Source: Chloroflexota bacterium
GTDB taxonomy: Bacteria > Chloroflexota > UBA6077 > CF-72
Direction of reading: 5' to 3'
Assembly: GCA_019239775.1 (NCBI GenBank)
Contig: JAFAZN010000431.1
Coordinates: 1 to 53,546 of the forward strand
DNA: 53,546 nt
The notes beneath the pieces were generated by a model, which made no database searches, was not told the DNA's origin, and saw only the letters and a list, made by a program, of their open reading frames with translations. Every line of letters begins with the position of its first letter. Position 1 is the first letter of the stretch. This document shows positions 16,297 through 25,006 of this stretch, piece after piece. The translations under genes were made by a program, and so were the position numbers.

Positions 16297-18051
16297 CTAC
16301 GTCGCAAGCCAGACGTTGTTGGCCATCAGGAACTCGGTCATGTTGTACTGGAGCCCCTGGACGCGTGCCGTCGCAGCAGTGCGCGGAACGGTGTTGGAAT
16401 AGGGCATCGCCCAGGACTGGTCGAGAATGTAGTCGACCCACTGCCCGAACACCTGCTTTTGTTTGGTGGGATCGGTCTCCGTGAGCAGTCCACCGGCAAT
16501 CTGCGAGTACTCGTCTGATTTGAAGCTGGCCCAGTTGGCATTCGGGCTGTAGTAGGCGTTGCCCCAGAAAAACGCCGGATGCATCTGGCCAAACAGGCTG
16601 CCATTGGCTGCCAGTCCGGTGAACTTGGAATTGAATAGTTGATCGGTAAACGCAACTGCCTCCTGTCCCTTCAACGTCAGCGTGACGCCAATTTTGGCGA
16701 GATCCTGCTGATAGATCTGAAGCACTGTCGCATAGTCCGGAAGTGACGCGTTGTACTGCACTTCAACCGTCGGATTCGAGACGCCCGATTGCTGCAGCAG
16801 TGACTTCGCTTTGTCCAGGTCGAATGCGTACGCTTGATCTTTTGTCGCGTCGTACGCAGGGCTGGTGGGTGCCAGCGGTAGCGCTTTCGGCGAGCCGACT
16901 CCAAGCAGCACCGTATCCGTCCAGCGTTTGCGGTCCATTGCGTAATTCAGCGCCTGGCGAAACACCTTGTTGCCAGTCGGCGCAGAGCCATCCTTCGTTT
17001 GTGCCAGCAGGAGATTGACCGAGCCGCTGTTCTGGTTGTAGACGATCTGGTACTTGGAGTCCTTGGTCAGTCGAACCGCATCTCGCAGCAGTGGAAGAAT
17101 GGCGACATCAGTTCCGCCCCCTTCCAGCTCCGAGACCATTGACTGTGGATCGGTGAAGATGCGGATCTGAATGCCGTCCAGGTACGGCTTGCCGGATTGC
17201 CAATAATTGGGATTTTTCTTCAGAGCGAGGTGGTCGCCTTGCACCCACTCAACGAAGCTGAACGGACCGGTGCCGACTGGCTGATTCTGCTCGGGTGGCG
17301 TCTGTGGATCGATCAAGTTCGTCCACGCCAGCACGTTGAAAATGGCCGGCCACGGCTGAGAAGCGTGCAGCACCGCGGTGTTTGCGTCTGGCGTCTCAAC
17401 TGAAGCCAGCGACGTAAAGAAGTTCGCCTTGATCCCACCGTCGATCTTGCGGTCGCCTTTAATACGGTTGTAGTTCCAGGCGACGTCTTCACTGCTGAAT
17501 GGTCGCCCGGTGTGCCACGTCACTCCCTTACGAAGATGGAAGGTGACCTGAGTGAAGTCGGAATTGACCTCCCAGCTCTCGGCGAGGGCGGGGTGTGGCT
17601 GGAGCGATGCATCGAGATCGACCAGGCGGTCGAAGATGGCGTACGTCGTGTTCTGACCGTTGATCCAGTGGCCGTCGAGGTTTGGCAGGTCACCCAGGTT
17701 GCCTTCCACCAGGGTGCCGCCTGCCTTCGGTTGACCTTTGGGCGGGGTCAGTGGATCTGGTGCGCTGCCGCCCACACCGACCGGAATGAAGCCTGCCTTG
17801 GCCGCTGGATCGCTTGCCGCGGCCGTGGTCTGGGCGGGCGCCGCCGTGCTCTGCGCCACCGAGGTGGGCTGGGCCGCTGCTGGCGGGCTTGTAGGCTTGG
17901 GTGCGACGTTTGTCGGCGCCGCGGTGGTGGGCGGTGCGGCTGGGGCGCTCGCAGGGCCGCATGCAGCCAGGAGCGCGATGCCAGCGGCGGAGCCGAAGAG
18001 CCGCAAAGCAGCGCGTCGGCTCAATCGGTCCGAAGTTGAACGTGGTCCCAT
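16297..18051 (-). CDS. ABC transporter solute-binding lipoprotein, family 5 (peptide/nickel type)
   Basis: 584 residues from ATG 18051, with GGGAGG seven bases upstream. The signal region has a twin-arginine-like SRRAALRLFG and a lipobox ending LLAAC, so it is an exported lipoprotein. A linker of about 75 residues rich in Ala, Pro and Thr follows. The family 5 binding fold is seen in LVDLDASLQPHPALAESWEV and FHLRKGVTWHTGRPFSSEDV. It is the first gene of the importer with the two permeases downstream. The position after the LysR/FAH genes hints at a link to that pathway but does not prove it. Confidence 0.92.
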   Translation of the reverse strand: MGPRSTSDRLSRRAALRLFGSAAGIALLAACGPASAPAAPPTTAAPTNVAPKPTSPPAAAQPTSVAQSTAAPAQTTAAASDPAAKAGFIPVGVGGSAPDPLTPPKGQPKAGGTLVEGNLGDLPNLDGHWINGQNTTYAIFDRLVDLDASLQPHPALAESWEVNSDFTQVTFHLRKGVTWHTGRPFSSEDVAWNYNRIKGDRKIDGGIKANFFTSLASVETPDANTAVLHASQPWPAIFNVLAWTNLIDPQTPPEQNQPVGTGPFSFVEWVQGDHLALKKNPNYWQSGKPYLDGIQIRIFTDPQSMVSELEGGGTDVAILPLLRDAVRLTKDSKYQIVYNQNSGSVNLLLAQTKDGSAPTGNKVFRQALNYAMDRKRWTDTVLLGVGSPKALPLAPTSPAYDATKDQAYAFDLDKAKSLLQQSGVSNPTVEVQYNASLPDYATVLQIYQQDLAKIGVTLTLKGQEAVAFTDQLFNSKFTGLAANGSLFGQMHPAFFWGNAYYSPNANWASFKSDEYSQIAGGLLTETDPTKQKQVFGQWVDYILDQSWAMPYSNTVPRTAATARVQGLQYNMTEFLMANNVWLAT

Positions 18052-18254
18052 CTGCGCACCTCCCGGATCTTGCCCTAGCCTATGCGACGGCATAATCCGC
18101 GTCACATTGCTAGTGGTTATGGCGCCATTACGCGCGCATATGCCTGTGCCGGTGGCGCCGGCAAAATACAAGGATTTCAGATTGTTGCCGTTGGGACTCC
18201 CAAGGTGCGGCTAGCATGGATTGCGTTCCGGACGGAGGAAAGGAAGGTGGCCAT

Positions 18255-19601
18255 ATGCGTATGAGGGGTTCCCCGGTAGTTGTGCCGCTGGTCGCAGCAA
18301 GCGCGTTATTGGTTGGGCTGCTGCCAGCTTCAGCGGCGCAGACGCCGCCGTACCAGCACATCGGTACGGTGACCGAGCCGAACACGTCGCTGAATGACGG
18401 CTTCGGTAGCTTTGACATCAGCTTCGTCGACAACCAGCGCGACGAGTATCTTCTGGCGGACCGAGCAGGTACCGATCAGACCGGTACGTTCATCCACGGC
18501 CGCATCGTGGTGGTGGACGCCGACGATGGATCGTTGCTCAAGTATGTCGGTGCCGACCAGTTCTCGGGCAATTATAACAGTCCCGCTTCAGGGTTGTCTG
18601 GTTGCGCGGAAGTACCGCGCGATCCACGCAACGGTCCGAATGGTGTACTGACCGACGACGACGGATTCATCTGGGTCGGTGACGGTAACAAGGCAACCAG
18701 CGCATGTTCGGGAGCTGGCGGCACCGTCACGTCGGCGAACAGCACGATCAAGGTCTTCGATCAGTCCGGGGCACTTGTCGCCTCGATTGATAATGGTGGA
18801 AATCGCCGCGCGGATGAGCTTGCGTTTGGCAAGGTCCACGGTAGCGGCCGGATCTTGATCAGCAATCCGGAGGAGGTCAAACCGAACTTCCCGTTTGCCA
18901 CCCTGATCAATGCGGACAGCCGCAAAATACTGGGCAAGATTATCTACGATGAGCCGAAACCGGCAAGTGGATTAACGGACGCGGTGCCACCGGTTGGTCA
19001 CGGTTGGGACGCGAGCAACTTTGGCCTGGAGCAGGACGTCTTCGATCCCGAGGACGGGCTGTTCTACCTGAACGTGCCGGGCACGGTGTTGAATCCCGGC
19101 GGCGAGATTGACGTGATCAGTCCGGAAGCGAACGCTGCCGGACAGGGTCGTGTGGTCAAGGTCATGCCACTGGACAACTGCGGCGGAAGTGGCCTCGCGC
19201 TAGCGGGTGACAAACTCGTGGTGCAGTGCGGTGGCGACATCCGGGTAATCCAGGAGGACACCGGCCAGCAGCTCGGGCTCTTCACGGATGGTGCTGGCGC
19301 CGATGAGATCTGGTTCGATCCCGCCGACGGCAACGCCTATCAGGGCATCATCGGACCACCGATACCGGGCGTTCCCACGGCGGGCGTCGGCATCCTCGAC
19401 GTACGCCATCTGCAGTACCTCGGCGTCGTGCCAGTTGCCGCGGGTCTGGGGACGCACTCTGTCGCCGCAGGCGGTCGCAACAATCGCATCTTCTTGCCGA
19501 TGGCTGAGGGCAGCGTCGCCGCCCACAACGCAGGCAATGGCGGCATCGGCATGTTCCATCGTGACGACCGCGAACCTCGCGGCGGCGACGAGGACAACTA
19601 G
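18255..19601 (+). CDS. exported protein, probable beta-propeller
   Basis: 448 residues from ATG 18255, preceded by a purine-rich GGAAGG stretch. A signal peptide spans about 1-28, ending in PASAAQ. The mature protein has repeated strands and turns of the kind found in propeller proteins ([52 protein letters not shown]), roughly seven blades. Four or more Cys residues could form disulfides. No catalytic motif is visible, and a binding or scaffolding role outside the membrane is likely. The last 20 residues are Asp/Arg-rich. It ends on CTAG, which also supplies the stop of the convergent ferredoxin gene. Confidence 0.75.
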   Translation: MRMRGSPVVVPLVAASALLVGLLPASAAQTPPYQHIGTVTEPNTSLNDGFGSFDISFVDNQRDEYLLADRAGTDQTGTFIHGRIVVVDADDGSLLKYVGADQFSGNYNSPASGLSGCAEVPRDPRNGPNGVLTDDDGFIWVGDGNKATSACSGAGGTVTSANSTIKVFDQSGALVASIDNGGNRRADELAFGKVHGSGRILISNPEEVKPNFPFATLINADSRKILGKIIYDEPKPASGLTDAVPPVGHGWDASNFGLEQDVFDPEDGLFYLNVPGTVLNPGGEIDVISPEANAAGQGRVVKVMPLDNCGGSGLALAGDKLVVQCGGDIRVIQEDTGQQLGLFTDGAGADEIWFDPADGNAYQGIIGPPIPGVPTAGVGILDVRHLQYLGVVPVAAGLGTHSVAAGGRNNRIFLPMAEGSVAAHNAGNGGIGMFHRDDREPRGGDEDN

Positions 19602-19903
19602 GCGGGCGGCTGGATTTCGTTCACGCGGGCACGGACGGCGTTCTTTTCGGCGTCGTCGCCGCGACACCAGCGCGCATCGAGCTCGATGAATTCGTGCCAT
19701 TCATCGGGCGCCGCGCTCTCATGAAAGATCGCGCTCACCGGGCATTCTGGCTCACAGGCGCCACACTCGATGCACTCATCGGGGTGGATGTACAGCTTCC
19801 GGTCAACATCGTCGCCTTCGAGGTAGATGCACGAGACAGGGCAAACATCGACGCAGGACTTGTCCTTCACATCGATGCACGGCTGGGTGATGACGTACGT
19901 CAC
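19598..19903 (-). CDS. fdxA: 7Fe ferredoxin (3Fe-4S/4Fe-4S), FdxA type
   Basis: 101 residues, a soluble electron carrier. Cysteines at 9, 17, 21, 25, 44, 47, 50 and 54 have the C-x7-C-x3-C-x3-C and CxxCxxCxxxC spacing of seven-iron ferredoxins. The opening [20 protein letters not shown] and [19 protein letters not shown] are typical of the FdxA/FdxC family. It might supply electrons to an oxygenase, but no oxygenase is adjacent. Its stop codon lies on the palindrome CTAG (19598-19601) shared with the convergent gene. Confidence 0.93.
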   Translation of the reverse strand: MTYVITQPCIDVKDKSCVDVCPVSCIYLEGDDVDRKLYIHPDECIECGACEPECPVSAIFHESAAPDEWHEFIELDARWCRGDDAEKNAVRARVNEIQPPA

Positions 19904-19930
19904 GTCAGAGTGATACCACCTGGCGTGCTC

Positions 19931-20755
19931 TCAGGTCCGATAGACGATAACTTCGTTTCTGCCCTGTCGAGCGCGCTCCAGGCGGCCGGCATGGATCTGA
20001 CTCTCGACGGTGCCGTTGATCTCGTCCGGGGTAAGCAGCAGTTTGAACAGCGACACCAGGCCGCGACGGGTCGCAAACTGCGCCGCCGTGAGATAGCTCA
20101 GCAGTAGTTGCGAAGCGGATTCCGATCGCTTCAGCTTTTGGGCCGACGATACGATCTCGGGATGCGCGGTCGCAAAGACCCGATACGGATAGCCTTCCCT
20201 GGTCAGGTAGAAGACGCCGGTGGTTGGTCCCGCCGATGGTCCGCGGTCGATCAAAAGCGCACGTTGCAATTCGGCTAATGCGAGATCCGCCGCGTCTGGA
20301 CGTCGCTGGCCTTCAGCCTTCAGCAGCCGTCGGACGTCGCCACTCGTTGCGGACTCGTTCGCACCGATGAAGCCCAGAGCTTCGCGTGCGGAGTCCGAAA
20401 GGTTCGGTTCCTGCTGGCCGCGACGTAACGCATAGATTGCCGGTACGATGCGGTGGTGCGCGAGACTCAGACGGTCGGCGAAAAGATTCAGCTCGACGAC
20501 CTTGCCGCTTGCGAGCAAGCTGTTGGTGAGCTCGAACGCGCGCGCATGGGCGGGCGCCTCGTTCTCCGGTACCGGGACCTGGCACTGCGTGGCGCGGTAC
20601 ATACTGGCAAGCGCGAGGTTGGTGGCCGCGCCGTAGCGAAGGGCAATACCAACTTGCTCCAGGAATGACAGCGCGTCGGAAGTGGTGTACAGGCCGGTGT
20701 GCCCTTCCAACCAGAGGGCTTCGCGCTGGTCGCGAACGAGGTCACGCGCATTCAC
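19931..20755 (-). CDS. winged-helix protein resembling AlkZ/YcaQ-related proteins
   Basis: 274 residues from GTG 20755, directly after the stop of the SDR gene. Features resembling the AlkZ-related group (relatives of the crosslink DNA glycosylase YcaQ) are the N-terminal LWLEGHTGLYTTSDALSFLE with an acidic-aromatic pattern, followed by EQVGIALRYG, then helical winged-helix-like units (SATSGDVRRLLKAEGQRRPD, DLALAELQRALLIDRG). The end, IHAGRLERARQGRNEVIVYR, is basic. The family match is from memory of its layout, so the function is tentative. It appears to be cotranscribed with the ADH and SDR genes. Confidence 0.6.
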   Translation of the reverse strand: MNARDLVRDQREALWLEGHTGLYTTSDALSFLEQVGIALRYGAATNLALASMYRATQCQVPVPENEAPAHARAFELTNSLLASGKVVELNLFADRLSLAHHRIVPAIYALRRGQQEPNLSDSAREALGFIGANESATSGDVRRLLKAEGQRRPDAADLALAELQRALLIDRGPSAGPTTGVFYLTREGYPYRVFATAHPEIVSSAQKLKRSESASQLLLSYLTAAQFATRRGLVSLFKLLLTPDEINGTVESQIHAGRLERARQGRNEVIVYRT

Positions 20756-21535
20756 CTACAACGCTGCGCCACCGTCGACTGTCAGCATCGAACCGGTGAC
20801 CATCGCCGCGTCGTCAGAGACGACGAACAGAAACGCCCTGGCAATATCTTCGGGCGTCTGGAGTCGTCCGAGCGGAGTAGCCTTGCGGCGGCGTTCATAA
20901 TTGTCCGGATTGTCGATGCTGGTTTTGCTGGAGTTGGGACTGTACGGGTTGTCCGCCCGAATAAACGGCGTATCGACATGCCCCGGTGACACCAGCACGC
21001 ATCGGATGTTGTCGGCCGCATACGACAGCGCTGTGGACCGAGTGAGTCCGACAAGGCCCATCTTGGCGGCGGCGTAACCCGGACTCCCCCCGCCCGGCCG
21101 GATCGACGCCAGCGAGCCCAGGTTGACAATGACACCGCCGCCACCGCGCCGCATCGACGGGACCACGGCTTTGGTCCCAAGAAAGGAGCCGGTCAGCATC
21201 GTACCGATCAGCATGTTCCACATGTCTTCGGTCTGCTCATCGAAACCGACGCGGAAGTTCGCGCCGGCGTTGTTGCACAGGATCGAGACCGGCCCGAATC
21301 GGCTTTCTGTCGCATCGACGACCGCTGACCAGCCGGAGGCATCGCGCACATCAAGCTGCACCGCCAATGACCGGCCGCCGCCGGCAACAACGTCTGCCGC
21401 GACGGACTCCGCTTTTTCGAGAAACAGGTCCGCCACGCAGACAGCCGCGCCTTCGTTCGCAAACAAGCGCGCCTGGGCACCACCCATGGCACCACCGCCG
21501 CCAGTGATGACGGCGACGTTGCCGTCGAGCTTCAT
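20756..21535 (-). CDS. short-chain dehydrogenase/reductase (SDR)
   Basis: 259 residues from ATG 21535, chosen because MKLDGNVAVITGGGGAMGGA places the cofactor motif at the proper distance and the start overlaps the ADH stop by ATGA. The NAD(P)-binding glycine motif is at about 11-19, NNAGA marks the fourth strand, and the catalytic Ser-Tyr-Lys are seen in NLGSLAS and SPGYAAAKMG. The Asp at the end of strand two (CVADLF) suggests NAD preference. It oxidises or reduces an alcohol or carbonyl, likely in series with the neighbouring alcohol dehydrogenase. Confidence 0.92.
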   Translation of the reverse strand: MKLDGNVAVITGGGGAMGGAQARLFANEGAAVCVADLFLEKAESVAADVVAGGGRSLAVQLDVRDASGWSAVVDATESRFGPVSILCNNAGANFRVGFDEQTEDMWNMLIGTMLTGSFLGTKAVVPSMRRGGGGVIVNLGSLASIRPGGGSPGYAAAKMGLVGLTRSTALSYAADNIRCVLVSPGHVDTPFIRADNPYSPNSSKTSIDNPDNYERRRKATPLGRLQTPEDIARAFLFVVSDDAAMVTGSMLTVDGGAAL

Positions 21536-22623
21536 TCGAACACGAGCACGGTCCGGGCGACCTCGCCAGCTTTCATCGCGCGGAACGCGTCGTTGATCTC
21601 CGGCAGTGGCCGGCGGCGGGTCACCATCTCGTCCAGTTGCAAACGGCCCTGGCGGTACAGTTCCAGATAATTGGGAATGTCCACGCGGAACTGGTTGGAG
21701 CCCATCCGCGATGTCTGGACTCGGCACTCCGGGCGGATTGCCATCCAGGGGAATTCAATGTGCGCATCCGGCGGTAACACACCAACGATGGTGGCCGTGC
21801 CGCGAATTGCCAGCGACTCGATGGCCTGTCGTACCAACGTGGCCACCCCAACCGCTTCAAACGCATGATCGACTCCGGCGCCACGGGTAAGTGAGCGGAC
21901 TGCCTGGACCGGATCGTCCTGGGCGGAATTCACCGCATGCGTGGCTCCGAGACCGCGTGCCATGTCCAGCTTGGAGTCGAACTGGTCGACGCCGATGATC
22001 TGGCGCGCGCCGGCGATGCGGGCGCCTTGAATGATCGAGAGACCGACGCCACCACACCCGAAGACCGCCACCGTTTGCCCGGCGCGAACCGCGGCTGTAC
22101 GCAGGGCTGCCCCAACACCGGTCAACACGCCACAGCCGACTAATGCGGCCCGGTCCAGCGGAATATCGTCGTCGATGCGCACCAGCGAGTTCTCGTGCAG
22201 CAGCATCTTTTCGGCATAGCTGGCGATACCGAAGCCCTGCACGACGGACGATCCGTTGAGCGTCAGGCGGGGCGACGCCGAAGAAGGCCGAAGCACGATG
22301 CCGCCGGTGCACAGGTTGGGATGGCCCGCCAGGCACTGCTGGCATGCCCCGCAAAAGCCTGACAGGCAGGCCACGATGTGATCGCCTGGCTTGACGTAGG
22401 TGACGTCCTGTCCGACGGCTTCGACCACGCCGGCGCCCTCGTGGCCGAGGACATACGGATCACCAAGAGGAAAGCGGCCGTTGCCATCGACCAGGTGGAG
22501 GTCGCTGTGGCACACACCGCTGGCGGCGGTGCGAACCAGGACTTCGCGCCGACCGGGCGCATCAATGTCGATGGCTTCGATCGTGAGCGGTTCGTGGGGT
22601 TTACGGAAGACTGCGGCTTGCAT
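21532..22623 (-). CDS. zinc-dependent alcohol dehydrogenase, MDR family
   Basis: 363 residues, cytoplasmic. Catalytic zinc ligands are Cys38 (GVCHSD) and His61 with Glu62 (GHEGAGVV). The structural zinc cysteines are at 91, 94, 97 and 105. The Rossmann motif VAVFGCGGVGLS is near 190-201, and the following GVDQFD carries the Asp expected for NAD binding. The overall pattern is close to class III and NDMA-dependent alcohol dehydrogenases. It heads a three-gene minus-strand run (ADH, SDR, AlkZ-like) and is divergent from the ECF sigma gene by 86 bases. Confidence 0.92.
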   Translation of the reverse strand: MQAAVFRKPHEPLTIEAIDIDAPGRREVLVRTAASGVCHSDLHLVDGNGRFPLGDPYVLGHEGAGVVEAVGQDVTYVKPGDHIVACLSGFCGACQQCLAGHPNLCTGGIVLRPSSASPRLTLNGSSVVQGFGIASYAEKMLLHENSLVRIDDDIPLDRAALVGCGVLTGVGAALRTAAVRAGQTVAVFGCGGVGLSIIQGARIAGARQIIGVDQFDSKLDMARGLGATHAVNSAQDDPVQAVRSLTRGAGVDHAFEAVGVATLVRQAIESLAIRGTATIVGVLPPDAHIEFPWMAIRPECRVQTSRMGSNQFRVDIPNYLELYRQGRLQLDEMVTRRRPLPEINDAFRAMKAGEVARTVLVFE

Positions 22624-22709
22624 CGTTCAACGCAGGTTACCGCGTTGATTGGTTGATTGATGGATGTAAGACCGGCCGCGCCCGGTGTGTAGTACCTCAC
22701 GGAGCACAC

Positions 22710-23312
22710 GTGGCAGTCACTACCGCGCAGATGACTCACACCGACGAGCAACGGCTCGTCGGCCTGGCGCGTGGCGGAGATCAGTCAGCCTTCGCGGCGA
22801 TCGTCGAAACGCACCAGGCCGCGGTGTTCGGCACGGTGCTCAGACTTGTGCGCGATCGCGTCGTGGCGGCGGAGGTCAGCAACCGCGCCCTCTATCGTGC
22901 CTACGAGCACCTCGCCGATTTCGACGAGAGCCGGCCGCTGCGGCCATGGCTCGTGCGCATTGCTGCCAACGAAGCGCTGAACGAGCTACGCACAAGGCGC
23001 CGCGACGCGGATCACACCTTTGGTGGTGAAGCCGCCGCGATCGAGCTCGAGCAGCTCACCGGCGGCCCCGATCCAGCTGAGCTGATCCCGCGCCGCGAAC
23101 GCAGCGCCGCGATCCGAGCGGCCGTCGACCGCCTGCCTGAGGCGCAACGCATGGTCGTGGTGCTCCGCTATTTCGCCGATCTCTCGTACGCCGATATCGC
23201 CGACGCCACCCAGCAGACGGTCAGCAACGTCGGGGTGGTCCTGCTGCGCGCCCGAGAGCGCCTGCGCCGCGAACTGGAAATCGAAGGAGTTACACACGAT
23301 GCCCAATCCTGA
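22710..23312 (+). CDS. ECF-type RNA polymerase sigma factor
   Basis: 200 residues from GTG 22710, with GGAG five bases upstream; ATG 22731 is the alternative. Region 2 is at about 20-90, with LRPWLVRIAANEALNELRTRRR. Region 4 (about 140-190) has LPEAQRMVVVLRYFADLSYADIA and a recognition helix ending in LLRARERLRREL. The acidic linker between them is GGPDPAELIPRRERSAA. It overlaps the next gene by 14 bases, the common arrangement of an ECF sigma and its membrane regulator. The gap upstream also holds GATT-rich sequence (22644-22664). Confidence 0.9.
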   Translation: MAVTTAQMTHTDEQRLVGLARGGDQSAFAAIVETHQAAVFGTVLRLVRDRVVAAEVSNRALYRAYEHLADFDESRPLRPWLVRIAANEALNELRTRRRDADHTFGGEAAAIELEQLTGGPDPAELIPRRERSAAIRAAVDRLPEAQRMVVVLRYFADLSYADIADATQQTVSNVGVVLLRARERLRRELEIEGVTHDAQS

Positions 23313-23727
23313 CGAAGAGCCCCTCGAGTTCTGGTTGCGCGACGCACTGGACCTGGACCAGGAAGAACGCAACTATCTGGCCAGCCTGAACCTGGCGAGC
23401 CCGTGGCGACAGCAATCAGCCACCGTCACTGACGCACGCTGGGGATGGCTCGCCCTCATCGGTGTGGTGACCGCGTTCATCACGTGGAGTCTCGCTGGTC
23501 CGATCGTCAGCGCGGATTTCGATTTTGCGAACCGAGTCGGCCTCAGCACGTTTGTGGTCACCAACGTGGTGGAGTGGCTGGGTCGCATCGGTGAAACGTT
23601 CATCGGCGTTGCGACCGCGCCTGGGTTGACTCTGAGTCAGCCGTTGTTGGCGGTAGTCGCATTGGCAGTGTTGTTCTGGCCGCGACTCGTCGCCGCGCCG
23701 CATTTTCTGCAAGGAGTCCGTTCATGA
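23299..23727 (+). CDS. small membrane protein, possible sigma regulator
   Basis: 142 residues, unrecognised family. GGAG precedes ATG 23299 by nine bases. The N-terminal 45 residues are cytoplasmic-looking and acidic (EEPLEFWLRDALDLDQEERN); then come a membrane segment (WGWLALIGVVTAFITWSLAG), an amphipathic middle, and a second membrane segment (PLLAVVALAVLFWP). It lacks the HxxxCxxC zinc-binding anti-sigma motif. Overlap with the sigma gene upstream (14 bases) and the bactofilin-like gene downstream (ATGA) suggests it either restrains the sigma factor or belongs with its target. Confidence 0.7.
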   Translation: MPNPDEEPLEFWLRDALDLDQEERNYLASLNLASPWRQQSATVTDARWGWLALIGVVTAFITWSLAGPIVSADFDFANRVGLSTFVVTNVVEWLGRIGETFIGVATAPGLTLSQPLLAVVALAVLFWPRLVAAPHFLQGVRS

Positions 23728-24905
23728 AAACTCGATCTTTCATCATTGCGCTGGTGGCGATGAGCTGCCTGTTGGTCCTATCAGCTGGCGGAGCCTTGGC
23801 GGCCGAGATTCGGAGTGGCCCAACCGCGCTGGTCGCACCTGGCGAAACCGTCGACGACGATCTATTCGCCGGTGGTGGACAGACCGTGACCATCAGCGGC
23901 CACGTCACGGGGGATGCGTACGCGGTCGGCGAAACAGTTGTCGTCAATGGATCCATTGATGGTGATCTGATCGCCGCGGCGCAACAGGTCATTGTCGACG
24001 GCACCATCGGCGGTAACGTGCGAACCGCGGGCGCGACCGTCACGATCAACGGCACGGTCGGGCGGAGCATCACTGGCTTCGCGCAGCATGTGAACATCAC
24101 CTCCACCGGTAAAATTGGCGGAAGCGTCACCGCCGTGGCACAAACCCTCGACGCGTTCGGTCCGGTTGGACGGGGCATGACTGTCGCCGGCGGCACGCTG
24201 CAACTGGCTGGACCGGTTGGAGGTCCGGTGCTGGCACGCGTGGAAACGCTGTCAGTTGCGCCAACCGCGCAGCTCGCCGGCAGCCTCGATTACCAGGCCC
24301 AGCAAGAGGCCGCCTTGCCTACGGGCAGCGTCAATGGCGGCGTGCACTTCACGCCCGCACCGCAGCAGGCACCCGCGCCGGAGCCGGTGCTCAACGGCCT
24401 GTTCGACGTGGGCAGCCTCATTGGACTGGTCGGCAGCTTTCTGCTCGGTGCTGTGGCCATCATCCTGATGCCGCGCGCCTCCGCCCGAGCAGCCGAATTG
24501 GGGCGCCAGCAGCCCTGGCAGAGCTTTGGCCTGGGGCTGGTCGCATTGCTCGTAACGCCGTTTGCCGCCGCACTGGTGGCTATCACGCTGATTGGCCTTC
24601 CGGTGGCGTTCACTGTGGTTGCGCTCTACGTGCTGGGAATCTTGTTGGCGTGGCCGGCGGTTGCGCTGGTGGTTGGCACACTGCTGGCGCGACTGGTGCG
24701 ACCTGAGGCACCGCTGCCGGTGCTCGGTTGCCTCGCAATCGGCCTCATAACGTTGCACCTGGTGACGCACGTCGCGTTCATTGGTCCGCTCGTGGTGTTC
24801 TGCAGCATCGTCTTTGGACTCGGCATGCTGACCCAGGCGGCGCGCCGCTGGCGACGACCTTCGGAGCCAGCCCGGACGGCTACGCCAGTGGCGGTGGCTG
24901 CGTAA
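23724..24905 (+). CDS. membrane-anchored bactofilin-like (polymer-forming) protein
   Basis: 393 residues. A signal peptide covers 1-27 (ending GALAAE). Residues about 40-190 form a regular run of short beta-solenoid repeats (TVTISGHVTGDAYAVGETVV, VNGSIDGDLIAAAQQVIVDG) typical of the polymer-forming cytoskeletal or bactofilin fold. A proline-rich linker follows (APAPEPV), then four to five membrane helices in 230-370. The solenoid is thus exported and tied to the membrane. It is coupled to the upstream membrane protein by ATGA and is probably an envelope structure under the ECF sigma. A strong inverted repeat follows. Confidence 0.83.
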   Translation: MKTRSFIIALVAMSCLLVLSAGGALAAEIRSGPTALVAPGETVDDDLFAGGGQTVTISGHVTGDAYAVGETVVVNGSIDGDLIAAAQQVIVDGTIGGNVRTAGATVTINGTVGRSITGFAQHVNITSTGKIGGSVTAVAQTLDAFGPVGRGMTVAGGTLQLAGPVGGPVLARVETLSVAPTAQLAGSLDYQAQQEAALPTGSVNGGVHFTPAPQQAPAPEPVLNGLFDVGSLIGLVGSFLLGAVAIILMPRASARAAELGRQQPWQSFGLGLVALLVTPFAAALVAITLIGLPVAFTVVALYVLGILLAWPAVALVVGTLLARLVRPEAPLPVLGCLAIGLITLHLVTHVAFIGPLVVFCSIVFGLGMLTQAARRWRRPSEPARTATPVAVAA

Positions 24906-24907
24906 CT

Positions 24908-24962
24908 AGAAGTTCGGCCGACAAGCCGGTTCGCAGCACGAGTCGCAGTCGGCCGAACTTCT
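24908..24962. terminator. 15-bp perfect inverted repeat between convergent genes
   Basis: AGAAGTTCGGCCGAC (24908-24922) and GTCGGCCGAACTTCT (24948-24962) form a perfect 15-bp stem around a 25-base loop. It starts three bases after the bactofilin-like stop and lies in the 101-base gap before the convergent lyase gene. There is no long T tract, so it may act as a bidirectional terminator or mRNA 3-prime end stabiliser. Confidence 0.65.
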
Positions 24963-25006
24963 GTGACAGATTGCGCTAGGAACGCGGCACGCCATTCACG
25001 TCCACA

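Noticed and set aside
18052..18254. Promoters for the divergent binding-protein and propeller-like genes
   Set aside because: Candidate boxes (GTGACG-N17-TAGGCT on the minus strand, TTGGGA-N15-TAGCAT on the plus strand) match the consensus too poorly to list. Otherwise the 203-base gap shows nothing distinctive.
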